7,460 bases of DNA from CAYUEN01 sp964443745 (GCA_964443745.1 CAYUEN010000052.1:1-7460), one strand, 5' to 3'; counted from the stretch's first letter, positions 1-6,759 are shown. Program-made: numbers and translations. Notes: generated from the letters alone by a model not told the origin.

Positions 1-261
1 ATCGGGATCTTTTTCAAAACCAATCCATGGATACAGGAAGAAGCAAACAGATACAGTTCTACCGAGTCGACCGGTATAAAGCAGGCGAAAAAGGAGTTGC
101 GGTATCTTTGGGACGCATCACCATCGCTTATTTTCAAATCCATTGTGTTTTCTTTGACAAAGTTTATAGCGTTTAAGCTGGGGTTGTGGCATGAAAATAT
201 TCCTACAAATCTAAGAAAAACTTTTTCACTTCACAAAAACCATAAGTCAATCTTAAAATAG
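1..261 (+). CDS. C-terminal end of a probable family 2 glycosyltransferase (5' truncated by window edge)
   Basis: Reading frame 1 is open from the window edge to a TAG at 259-261 and encodes 86 residues ending HKNHKSILK. The pattern (NPW, a basic and acidic stretch, ELRYLW, then a hydrophobic SLTKFIAFKLGL segment followed by a basic tail with a LSMHK-like ending) resembles from memory the C-terminus of bacterial GT2 glycosyltransferases and rhamnosyltransferases of O-antigen and capsule clusters. The catalytic GT-A domain lies outside the window, so donor and acceptor cannot be named. GC is only about 37% (98 of 261 by hand count), and it uses TCA three times, CTA once and TTA once, codons absent from aclBA; this suggests recent transfer, as is common for polysaccharide genes. 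It ends 40 bases before the next likely start on the same strand, which encodes an initiating sugar transferase, so both fit one glycan locus. That it is coding is fairly sure; the family is tentative. Confidence 0.6.
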   Translation: MGIFFKTNPWIQEEANRYSSTESTGIKQAKKELRYLWDASPSLIFKSIVFSLTKFIAFKLGLWHENIPTNLRKTFSLHKNHKSILK

Positions 262-277
262 TTGTGTTATATTGCAC

Positions 278-283
278 TATAAT
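278..283 (+). promoter_or_regulatory. Candidate sigma-70 -10 element (TATAAT)
   Basis: A perfect TATAAT lies in the short gap after the glycosyltransferase stop. No convincing -35 hexamer is seen 16-18 bases upstream (the region reads TAAAATA), which is tolerable in Campylobacterota, where vegetative promoters often lack a conserved -35. Transcription would begin near 289-291, upstream of the GTG at 302 but downstream of the alternative TTG start at 272. The hexamer is AT-rich and could be chance. Confidence 0.35.
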
Positions 284-301
284 GCAACTTATGGAAACGA
301 C

Positions 302-1660
302 GTGCAGTATACGATCCTGAAATTCTCCATTTTTCTGACGCTATTGGTGCTCAATCTCCTGGCGGCACTGGCGATCGCGCACGACTATATCGACGATCCC
401 GCTTCGCACTATCTGCTCAAATATCTCTGGATGGTTCCCGTTTATCTTCTTTTTTATACATACTATCGTCTAATGCACAGGCGAATGGTGATGTCCAGCG
501 AGTTTCTCTATATCGAAAAGGCGAATGTCCTGGCATTGGTGTTGATCGGTCTTTTGATTTTCACTTCCAAAGCCTCCGAACACTACTCCCGAATGGTGAT
601 ACTTGTCTATTTCGGTCTCAATTTTCTCAATCCTATCTGGGTTTACTATCTCAAAAGATACTTCATGCAGAAGAATCGTTACAGGGAGGATATTCTCGTC
701 ATTTGTGACCGTGAGGGAGAGGAGGGGGTCCAGAGTTGGTTTGTAAGAGACAACTCTTTTGGTTTCAATATCAAAAAGACGATCTTTGTCGATCTGTTCG
801 GTCCGGAAGCTTTGCAACAACGCATCCATGCAGAGGTGAATTCCCATCGCTACTATGCGGTAGTGATCAGTATCGCGACGGAAGATACGGATCATACTTT
901 CGATATGAGTAGCTATGTGCTTCACCATATGCATCGCGTCTACGTCCTGCCCAAGATCTCCAAACTCCCGCTTTTCAATTCCGAATTTTTCAACTCGATC
1001 AACCACAAAGGGATGGCGCTGTATGTCAAAAACCGACTTCTCAATCCTACCGACCGCACCCTCAAGGAGATCTTCGACAAAACACTTTCGACCGCGCTTT
1101 TTCTGGTTTTTTTGCCTCTTTTGATCCTTTTGTATCTGATCGTATTTATTGCGACCAAAGGCCATCCCATCTACAAACAGCGGCGCATCGGGCAAAACGG
1201 ACATCGGTTCAATATCTACAAATTCCGCACGATGCGCCTGGATGCGGACGAGGTGCTGCAGCGGGTTTTGGAGAAGGATCCCGAGGCGAAAATGGAGTGG
1301 GAGCGGGAGTTCAAACTCAAATCGGATCCGCGCATCACTCCCATCGGCCATTTTCTCAGGCGCACCTCTTTGGATGAGCTTCCCCAGATCATCAATGTCT
1401 TTCAGGGAAAGATGTCACTGGTGGGGCCGCGTCCGATCGTCGAGGGGGAGATCCAAAAATATGGAGAGTATTTCGAATATTTCAAGGCGGTCAAGCCCGG
1501 AATGACGGGGCTTTGGCAAGTGAGCGGGCGCAACGATATCAGCTACGAGGAGCGGGTGCGTCTGGATGCATGGTATGTGCGCAATTGGTCGATCGAGCTG
1601 GATATCATCATTTTGGTCAAGACGGCGGCGATCGTATTGATGCGTCGTGGCAGCTACTGA
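302..1660 (+). CDS. Polyprenyl-phosphate sugar-1-phosphate transferase (WbaP/PglC-type initiating glycosyltransferase)
   Basis: Transfers a sugar-1-phosphate from a nucleotide sugar to undecaprenyl phosphate, the first membrane step of O-antigen, capsule or exopolysaccharide synthesis; the sugar cannot be read from the sequence. Numbered from GTG 302 (452 residues), hydrophobic segments lie near 5-26, 37-55, 75-88 and 97-117, followed by a soluble central domain (about 128-255) lacking a clear GxGxxG. The catalytic half has a membrane helix at about 264-284, KFRTM at 307-311, the Asp-Glu catalytic pair D358-E359 in DELPQIINVFQGKMSLVGPRP-like context, and KPGMTGLWQVSGR at 398-410. The four-helix N-terminus makes it the long WbaP form rather than minimal PglC. 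Start: GTG 302 has GGA six bases upstream; an in-frame TTG at 272 adds ten residues but has no Shine-Dalgarno and lies before the candidate -10. It follows a glycosyltransferase end and precedes trpG/pabA by 40 bases. Confidence 0.93.
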   Translation: MQYTILKFSIFLTLLVLNLLAALAIAHDYIDDPASHYLLKYLWMVPVYLLFYTYYRLMHRRMVMSSEFLYIEKANVLALVLIGLLIFTSKASEHYSRMVILVYFGLNFLNPIWVYYLKRYFMQKNRYREDILVICDREGEEGVQSWFVRDNSFGFNIKKTIFVDLFGPEALQQRIHAEVNSHRYYAVVISIATEDTDHTFDMSSYVLHHMHRVYVLPKISKLPLFNSEFFNSINHKGMALYVKNRLLNPTDRTLKEIFDKTLSTALFLVFLPLLILLYLIVFIATKGHPIYKQRRIGQNGHRFNIYKFRTMRLDADEVLQRVLEKDPEAKMEWEREFKLKSDPRITPIGHFLRRTSLDELPQIINVFQGKMSLVGPRPIVEGEIQKYGEYFEYFKAVKPGMTGLWQVSGRNDISYEERVRLDAWYVRNWSIELDIIILVKTAAIVLMRRGSY

Positions 1661-1688
1661 GTTTACCGAAACCAAATCGAGGAAAAGG

Positions 1689-1694
1689 TACAAT
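1689..1694 (+). promoter_or_regulatory. Possible -10 element (TACAAT) just before trpG/pabA
   Basis: TACAAT sits seven bases before the ATG at 1701, so transcription from it would begin at or next to the start codon and give a leaderless or nearly leaderless mRNA. No -35 is evident. It competes with the simpler view that trpG/pabA is read from the upstream gene using the AGGAAAAGG at 1680-1688 as ribosome binding site. Weak evidence from pattern alone. Confidence 0.2.
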
Positions 1695-1700
1695 AGCTGC

Positions 1701-2270
1701 ATGATTTTGATGATAGACAACTATGACAGCTTTACCTACAACATCGTCCAGTATTGTCGGGAGCTCGGTGCAGATCTCAAAGTGATCCGAAACGACGAGA
1801 TGGACGTCAAGGCGATCGAAAAGATCGATCCCGAAAAGATCATCATCTCTCCTGGACCCGCTACACCCAACGAAGCGGGCGTGAGTCTGGATGCGATAGA
1901 CTATTTCAAAGGGAAAAAGCCGATTTTGGGCATCTGCCTGGGGCATCAGTCGATCGCACAGAGCTTCGGCGGCAGGATCGTGCGGGCCGGGCGGATGATG
2001 CACGGCAAAACTTCGCTGATAGAGGTGACGGCTTCCACGAAAGTGTTCGAAGGTTTGCCCCGTACTTTTACCGCGACGCGTTACCATTCACTGGTCGTGG
2101 AGCAGGAGAGTCTGCCTTCGGTGATCAAGCCCACCGCCTACAGCCTGGACGACAACGAAATCATGGCGTTGGAGGTGGAGGGGTACGAAATATACGGGAT
2201 ACAGTTTCATCCCGAATCGATCATGAGCGAACACGGCCACGAGATGATCGAAAACTTTCTCAAGTTATGA
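1701..2270 (+). CDS. trpG/pabA: Anthranilate/aminodeoxychorismate synthase component II, glutamine amidotransferase
   Basis: Class I glutamine amidotransferase that releases ammonia from glutamine for a partner synthase: PabB (p-aminobenzoate, folate) or TrpE (anthranilate, tryptophan). The 189 residues span the usual length. Visible motifs are the N-terminal MIDNYDSFTYN, the ISPGP oxyanion loop, the nucleophile C79 in GICLGHQ, MHGKTS, RYHSLVVE, and the catalytic H170 and E172 in FHPES. From memory it matches E. coli PabA (MHGKTS, RYHSLVVE, SLDVI-like stretch) rather better than TrpG, but such proteins can serve both pathways and no partner gene is in view, so the pathway is open. ATG 1701 gives the family's standard N-terminus; an in-frame upstream start at 1647 would add 18 unrelated residues and overlap the previous gene. 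AGGAAAAGG at 1680-1688 is the nearest Shine-Dalgarno-like sequence, 12 bases away, which is long. The stop overlaps the next gene's ATG. Confidence 0.93.
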   Translation: MILMIDNYDSFTYNIVQYCRELGADLKVIRNDEMDVKAIEKIDPEKIIISPGPATPNEAGVSLDAIDYFKGKKPILGICLGHQSIAQSFGGRIVRAGRMMHGKTSLIEVTASTKVFEGLPRTFTATRYHSLVVEQESLPSVIKPTAYSLDDNEIMALEVEGYEIYGIQFHPESIMSEHGHEMIENFLKL

Positions 2271-3454
2271 GGGCTTCACTCTATCTTCTGTTGATTATCG
2301 TCGCGGATCTGCTCTTTTTGCTTTACGGCGTCGACATGCTCTCCATCAGCTATACGGAAGCGACGCTTTTTTTCGAGGGGCGGGGTTTCGTGCCATGGCT
2401 CACGCGTTTTTTTACGTCGCTTCTTGGGCAAAACGACTTGGCGTTGCGGTTGCCGTTCATTCTCTTTCATATAGCCAGCCTTCCGCTTCTTTACAGGGTC
2501 AGCCGCTTTTATCTTCCCAAAGAGGAAGACAGGCTGCTTGCGGTGGGGCTTTTCGTATTGCTTCCCGGCGTACTCAGCTCCGCACTGCTGGTCAACAGCG
2601 CTTCGATCATGATCTTTTTGACGCTGCTGTTTCTGTATTGGTATCATCTGGGGCGCAGTCGGCTCTATCTGCCGCTGCTTTTCGTGATTCTTTGGGTGGA
2701 CAACTCCTCGATCGTTCTGTTTCTGGGGCTTTTTGCTTACGGGCTCGCACATCGAAACAGAAAACTCATGATGAGTGCGGGTCTGCTTTTTCTGCTGGGG
2801 CTCTATCTTTACGGTTTTGCGATGCATGGCAAACCAAGAGGCTATTTTCTGGATCTGCTGGGTACCTATAGCCTGATCTTCTCTCCGCTTCTTTTTCTCT
2901 ATTTTTTCTATACGATGTATCGCATCTGGGTCAAGGAGCGAAAGGATATCCTCTGGTACATCTCCTTTACCGCACTGATCTCTTCGATTCTGATTTCGTT
3001 TCGGCAGCGTGTCATGATCGAGGATTTCGCTCCGTTCGTGGTGATTTCCCTGCCGCTGATGCTTTCGGTCTTTTTGCGAAGCTATCGCGTCAGGCTTCCG
3101 GAATTGCGAAGTGTACATCGGGCCACTTTCGGTCTGATCGTCACGATTCTGGTCGTCAATTTTCTGATCACCTATTTCAATCCGATACTCTATCGTTTCA
3201 TCGAAGATCCCCAAAAACATTTCGCCTACAGATACCACTTCGCCAAAACGCTGGCGGGGACGCTGAAGGCGAAAAACATTTCGGCCGTAAAAGCCGATCC
3301 CCGGCTGCAAAAACGGCTGCTTTTTTACGGTATCGGCGAAGGCGACACCTATCTGCTCACCCAAACGCCCACCCCACAAACGGTCGAAAAAGTAACGATT
3401 CGTTACATGAACCATCCGGTAATAACATTTTTTGTTTCGAAACTAAACAAATAG
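2267..3454 (+). CDS. Multi-pass membrane protein, probable GT-C fold glycosyltransferase (ArnT/PMT-like)
   Basis: A 395-residue integral membrane protein with about nine or ten hydrophobic segments through residue 304, then a soluble tail of about 90 residues. The N-terminal order is one helix (about 5-22), a loop with YTEATLFFEGRG, and then ALRLPFILFHIASLPLLYRV. This resembles lipid-phosphate-dependent GT-C enzymes of the ArnT/dolichyl-phosphomannose transferase type, in which an acidic residue of the first periplasmic loop is catalytic; E31 would be the candidate here. No sugar donor or acceptor can be inferred. At 395 residues it is shorter than typical ArnT (about 550), so it may be a reduced or divergent member or another polytopic protein. 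Start: ATG 2267 overlaps the trpG/pabA stop as ATGA, implying translational coupling. The frame is open upstream to 1754, but that part is only a shadow of trpG/pabA. Membrane protein: sure; enzyme class: moderate. Confidence 0.75.
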   Translation: MRASLYLLLIIVADLLFLLYGVDMLSISYTEATLFFEGRGFVPWLTRFFTSLLGQNDLALRLPFILFHIASLPLLYRVSRFYLPKEEDRLLAVGLFVLLPGVLSSALLVNSASIMIFLTLLFLYWYHLGRSRLYLPLLFVILWVDNSSIVLFLGLFAYGLAHRNRKLMMSAGLLFLLGLYLYGFAMHGKPRGYFLDLLGTYSLIFSPLLFLYFFYTMYRIWVKERKDILWYISFTALISSILISFRQRVMIEDFAPFVVISLPLMLSVFLRSYRVRLPELRSVHRATFGLIVTILVVNFLITYFNPILYRFIEDPQKHFAYRYHFAKTLAGTLKAKNISAVKADPRLQKRLLFYGIGEGDTYLLTQTPTPQTVEKVTIRYMNHPVITFFVSKLNK

Positions 3455-3466
3455 CCACTCTTTTGA

Positions 3467-3506
3467 CGAAGGAATCTTCGATATTAGCCACAGCTTAGAG
3501 CCTAAG
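3467..3506 (+). other. Two small hairpins in the gap before aclB
   Basis: CGAAG (3467-3471) pairs with CTTCG (3476-3480) across GAAT, and CTTAG (3494-3498) pairs with CTAAG (3502-3506) across a three-base loop. Neither is followed by a T-run, so they are not canonical intrinsic terminators. They sit inside the larger inverted repeat and would give it a branched shape. The second ends right at the extended -10 and could be an operator-like site. Stems of five pairs are weak evidence. Confidence 0.25.
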
Positions 3507-3515
3507 TGATAGAAT
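3507..3515 (+). promoter_or_regulatory. Extended -10 promoter of aclBA
   Basis: TGATAGAAT is an extended -10 (TGn followed by TAGAAT, one mismatch from TATAAT). No good -35 is seen 17 bases upstream (GCCACA), as often in Campylobacterota. Transcription would begin near 3521-3523, giving a leader of about 22 bases that carries AAGGAG (3534-3539) five bases before the aclB ATG. This fits separate, strong expression of the citrate lyase operon. Confidence 0.5.
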
Positions 3516-3544
3516 GAACGCAAAATTTTTTATAAGGAGTGGCT

Positions 3545-4867
3545 ATGGCTCAAAGAGCTATACGTGAGTACGACGGCAAGGCGCTTTTCGCGAAGCACTG
3601 GGAAGAGTATTTCAGCGGTTTTCATTACGGGTTCAAATCGGTACTGGTGACAAGTGGCGAAGAGCTTCTCGAAAAGGCGAAAGAGCACGGCTTCGAGTGG
3701 CTCGCCCAAGAGCCTCTGGTCGCCAAACCCGACATGCTTTTCGGCAAACGGGGTAAAAACGATCTGGTACTTTTCAAAACGGAAAAACCGGGTGACGTGA
3801 CACTGGAAGATGCGGCAAAATGGATCGACGAAAAGCGCTCGCATGATGTGATACTGCTTTCGGGGCAGAAAGGCCGCCTGACCCATTTCATCGTAGAGCC
3901 GTTTACGCCACACTCCCAGGAGCAGGAGTACTACATCTCCGCGACGACCGTCGGCGAAGACGACGTGCTGTATATGTCCGCCGAAGGCGGTATGGAAGTC
4001 GAAGAGGGGTGGGAAGAGAAGGTCAACGAAGTGACGATTCCCATCACGATGAGCGACGAAGAGATCGAACATGTGGTCCGCGCCAGCGTACCGGCCGACA
4101 TTCCGGAGGCGGACAAGGAGCGTTTCGCCTCTTTCGCGATACAGTTTTACAAATTTTACAGAGATTTGAACTTCGCCTATCTGGAGATCAATCCTATCGT
4201 CATGATCGAAAACGATATGCATATTCTGGATCTGGTGGCCAGGTTGGACGATACGGCCGGTTTTATGATGAAAGACAAATGGGGGGATATCGAATTCCCC
4301 ACGCCGTTTGGCATGGAAGAGCAGACTCCGGAAGAGAAGGCGATCGCCGAAGCGGACGCAAAGAGCGGCGCTTCGCTGAAGCTTACGATTCTCAACCCCA
4401 AAGGGCGCATCTGGACGATGGTCGCCGGCGGTGGAGCGTCGGTGGTGTATGCCGATACGATCGCCGATATGGCGGGTGTGGAAGATTTGGCCAATTATGG
4501 TGAATATTCCGGCGGGCCTACGACGGGCGAGACGCAATTTTATGCGGAGACGATTTTTGATCTGATGACCCGATACGAAGATCCTCGCGGCAAGATCCTG
4601 ATCATCGGCGGTGCGATCGCCAACTTCACCGATGTCGCCAAAACTTTTACGGGTATTATCCTCGCGATGGAGAAATATGCGGACAAATTGAAAAAACACA
4701 ATACGAAAATCTACGTCAGGCGCGGCGGACCGAACTACGAAAAAGGTTTGAAGGATATCAAGGAAGCCGCGGAGAGACTGGGCCTCTATATGGAGGTATA
4801 CGGACCGGAGACGCATGTGACCGATATCGTCCGGATAGCACTCGAAGAAGACAAAGCAGCCAAATAA
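3545..4867 (+). CDS. aclB: ATP-citrate lyase beta (small) subunit, ATP-grasp type
   Basis: Subunit of the two-part ATP-citrate lyase of the reductive TCA cycle (citrate + ATP + CoA to acetyl-CoA + oxaloacetate + ADP + Pi), in the cytoplasm. The 440 residues correspond to the N-terminal part of animal ACLY and to succinyl-CoA synthetase beta. The ATP-grasp region has AKPDMLFGKRGK (60-71), YLEINP (212-217) and a DLVARLDDTA stretch with D229 and D235, likely nucleotide/metal ligands. The citrate-binding end has NPKGRIWTMVAGGGASVVYAD (from 284), GEYSGGP (319-325) and a GPNYEKGL and GPETHVTDIV ending, nearly the same as ACLY. It is slightly longer than green-sulfur AclB (about 400). ATG 3545 is preceded by AAGGAG at five bases; a GTG at 3539 would overlap that site and is rejected. 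The gap to aclA is 12 bases. No TTA, CTA or TCA codon occurs in frame, showing biased codon use in a highly expressed gene. Confidence 0.96.
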   Translation: MAQRAIREYDGKALFAKHWEEYFSGFHYGFKSVLVTSGEELLEKAKEHGFEWLAQEPLVAKPDMLFGKRGKNDLVLFKTEKPGDVTLEDAAKWIDEKRSHDVILLSGQKGRLTHFIVEPFTPHSQEQEYYISATTVGEDDVLYMSAEGGMEVEEGWEEKVNEVTIPITMSDEEIEHVVRASVPADIPEADKERFASFAIQFYKFYRDLNFAYLEINPIVMIENDMHILDLVARLDDTAGFMMKDKWGDIEFPTPFGMEEQTPEEKAIAEADAKSGASLKLTILNPKGRIWTMVAGGGASVVYADTIADMAGVEDLANYGEYSGGPTTGETQFYAETIFDLMTRYEDPRGKILIIGGAIANFTDVAKTFTGIILAMEKYADKLKKHNTKIYVRRGGPNYEKGLKDIKEAAERLGLYMEVYGPETHVTDIVRIALEEDKAAK

Positions 4868-4879
4868 GGGAGAGACAGT

Positions 4880-6700
4880 ATGGAAAACAGACTTTTTACC
4901 AAAGATACACAAGCGATATTTTGGAACAACAACAGAAGCGCGATCCAAAGAATGCTCGATTACGACTACGTGATAGGCCGAGAGAAGCCTTCCGTCGCCG
5001 CGATCGTCGCGCCCACAAGCTCGAACAAATTCGACAAGTTCTTTTACGGGCCGGATGAAATCATGATACCTCTGTACAAGAGTACGGCGGAGGCGGTCAA
5101 AGAGCATCCCGCCGCCGACGTATTGCTCAACTTCGCCTCTTTCAGAACCGCGTACGACGTCTCGATGGAAGCGATCAACATTCCGGGGCAATTCAGGGTC
5201 ATCATGGTCACCGCGGAAGGTATCCCCGAAAGACTTGCCAGGACGATGAACCAGGCCGCCAGAGATGCCGGTATCACCGTCATCGGGCCTGCGACGGTCG
5301 GCGCGATCTCTCCGGGTGCGTTCAAAATAGCCAATATCGGAGGTACGATCGAAAATATCATCAACTCCAAGCTTCACAGAGCCGGAAGTTGCGGACTCGT
5401 GACACGATCGGGCGGACTTTTCAACGAGCTGTGTAATATCATCTCCATCAATGCCGACGGTGTGGCCGAAGGTGTGGCGATCGGCGGCGACAGATTTGTC
5501 GGATCGGTCTTCATCGACCATCTGCTCCGTATGGAGAACAACCCCGATGTCAAATACATGATTTTGTTGGGCGAAGTGGGAGGTACCGAAGAGTACAAAG
5601 TGATTGACGCCGTCAAAGAGGGACGCATCAAAAAGCCGATCATCGCATGGTGTATCGGTACGATCGCGCAACATTTCAGCTCCGGCGTGCAGTTTGGTCA
5701 TGCGGGTGCGAGCGCCAATGCCGAGCGCGAGACGGCGATCGCCAAAAACAAAGCGATGGCGGAAGCGGGCATCTACGTGCCGGAAAATTTCAACGATCTT
5801 CCCAACAAAATCCATGAAGTCTACACCAAACTCAAGGCCGAAGGGGTGATAGAGGATATCATGGAGCCGGAGATCAGAGAGATTCCAAAAAGCCGACGCA
5901 GCAAAAACTTCATCTGTACGATCAGCGACGACAGAGGAGAAGAGGCTACTTATGCTGGATATCCGATCAGCTCCGTCGCGACACCCGATACCGGCAAGAG
6001 TATCGGTGATGTGATCAGTCTGCTCTGGTTCAAAAAAGTCTATCCGAAGTGGGCGACCGATTTCATCGAGACGGTATTGAAGACGGTTGCCGATCATGGA
6101 CCGGCCGTCTCCGGTGCGCACAATGCCAAAGTCACCGCTCGCGCGGGCAAATCGGTCGTAGAATCTCTGGTGACGGGATTGCTGACGATCGGTCCGAGAT
6201 TCGGTGGTGCGATAGACGGTGCGGCGAAATACTTCAAATATGCCGATGACAACAATCTCACGCCGGCCGAATTTCTCAGTTATATGAAAAAGCAGGGTAT
6301 TCCCATTCCCGGTATCGGACACAGAATCAAATCTCTGCGAAATCCGGATCTGAGAGTCGAAGGACTTAAGAAGTATGCCAGTGAGTATTTCCCCAGCACA
6401 CCGTTGCTGGATTATGCGTTGACGGTCGAGCAGTTGACGACGTCCAAAAAAGACAATCTGATTCTGAACGTCGATGGTACGATCGGCATTTTGATGGTCG
6501 ATATGTGGAGGGCGCTTGGATACAGCGAAAAAGAGATCGACGAATTTATCGAGAGCGGTACCCTCAACGCCTTCTTCATCGTCGGGCGAAGTATCGGCTT
6601 CATCGGTCATGTACTCGACGAAAAACGACTCGCGATGCCTATGTACAGACATCCGATGGATGATATTCTCTACGACGTCCAAAAGGCCGAAGAGATCTAA
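4880..6700 (+). CDS. aclA: ATP-citrate lyase alpha (large) subunit
   Basis: Large subunit of ATP-citrate lyase: it carries the phosphorylated histidine, binds CoA and cleaves citryl-CoA to acetyl-CoA and oxaloacetate. The 606 residues match the family (about 610) and the C-terminal half of ACLY. The succinyl-CoA synthetase alpha-like part (about 1-330) has SVAAIVAP, DVLLNFASFRTAYD, TVIGPATVGAISPGAFKI, SRSGG-like TRSGGLFNEL, EGVAIGGDRFVGS and the active-site GHAGA with phospho-acceptor H274. The citrate synthase-like part (about 340-606) has ISDDRGEE, SGAHNAKVTARAGK, IGPRFGGAIDGA and PGIGHRIKSLRNPD with H481. All key residues are present, so the enzyme should be active. ATG 4880 follows GGGAGAG at a good distance, 12 bases after aclB. 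No TTA, CTA or TCA codon is used. The order aclB-aclA is the usual bacterial one. A strong hairpin follows the stop. Confidence 0.97.
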   Translation: MENRLFTKDTQAIFWNNNRSAIQRMLDYDYVIGREKPSVAAIVAPTSSNKFDKFFYGPDEIMIPLYKSTAEAVKEHPAADVLLNFASFRTAYDVSMEAINIPGQFRVIMVTAEGIPERLARTMNQAARDAGITVIGPATVGAISPGAFKIANIGGTIENIINSKLHRAGSCGLVTRSGGLFNELCNIISINADGVAEGVAIGGDRFVGSVFIDHLLRMENNPDVKYMILLGEVGGTEEYKVIDAVKEGRIKKPIIAWCIGTIAQHFSSGVQFGHAGASANAERETAIAKNKAMAEAGIYVPENFNDLPNKIHEVYTKLKAEGVIEDIMEPEIREIPKSRRSKNFICTISDDRGEEATYAGYPISSVATPDTGKSIGDVISLLWFKKVYPKWATDFIETVLKTVADHGPAVSGAHNAKVTARAGKSVVESLVTGLLTIGPRFGGAIDGAAKYFKYADDNNLTPAEFLSYMKKQGIPIPGIGHRIKSLRNPDLRVEGLKKYASEYFPSTPLLDYALTVEQLTTSKKDNLILNVDGTIGILMVDMWRALGYSEKEIDEFIESGTLNAFFIVGRSIGFIGHVLDEKRLAMPMYRHPMDDILYDVQKAEEI

Positions 6701-6707
6701 AGTCCCT

Positions 6708-6754
6708 CCCTTTTGTGCCGATATTGGTAGGGAAACTACCGTATCGGCAAAGGG
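6708..6754 (+). promoter_or_regulatory. Strong hairpin after aclA that takes in the prepilin Shine-Dalgarno
   Basis: TGCCGATA (6716-6723) pairs perfectly with TATCGGCA (6742-6749), and inside this GGTAG (6726-6730) pairs with CTACC (6736-6740) around a GGAAA loop, with a small TT/G internal loop between. The base can extend by pairing CCCTT (6708-6712) with AAGGG (6750-6754), leaving TTG bulged. AAAGGG at 6749-6754 is the Shine-Dalgarno of the gene at 6760. No T-run follows, so it is not a standard intrinsic terminator. It may protect the 3' end of aclBA mRNA, weaken read-through, or block prepilin translation. Confidence 0.6.
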
Positions 6755-6759
6755 TATCC

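Larger units (their letters stand above)
3451..3546 (+). promoter_or_regulatory. Inverted repeat pairing the upstream gene's end with the aclB ribosome binding site and start
   Basis: ATAGCCACTC at 3451-3460 is the exact reverse complement of GAGTGGCTAT at 3537-3546. Three more pairs inside (U3461-G3536 wobble, U3462-A3535, U3463-A3534) make a 13-pair stem. The left arm holds the stop codon of the membrane-protein gene (3452-3454). The right arm holds the whole aclB Shine-Dalgarno AAGGAG (3534-3539) and the first two bases of its ATG. Only a transcript reading through from upstream contains both arms; RNA started at the promoter in between would lack the left arm. Function is inference; chance pairing is possible. 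Confidence 0.45.

Noticed and set aside
470..1351. A 293-codon minus-strand frame opposite the initiating transferase gene
   Set aside because: The + strand carries clear catalytic motifs of a known family; the antisense product shows none.
1754..2266. An N-terminal extension of the GT-C-like protein by 171 residues
   Set aside because: It overlaps trpG/pabA in another frame and yields a hydrophilic Arg/Gly/Asp-rich sequence typical of a shadow frame; ATG 2267 right before a membrane helix is the natural start.
2276..3415. A 379-codon minus-strand frame opposite the GT-C-like gene
   Set aside because: Again in exact antisense register with a biased gene; the translated product is a low-complexity Lys/Arg/Gln-rich sequence with no recognisable motif.
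6701..6759. A canonical rho-independent terminator for aclBA
   Set aside because: The hairpin is strong, but no T-run follows on either strand's 3' side, so it is reported as a structure rather than a terminator.
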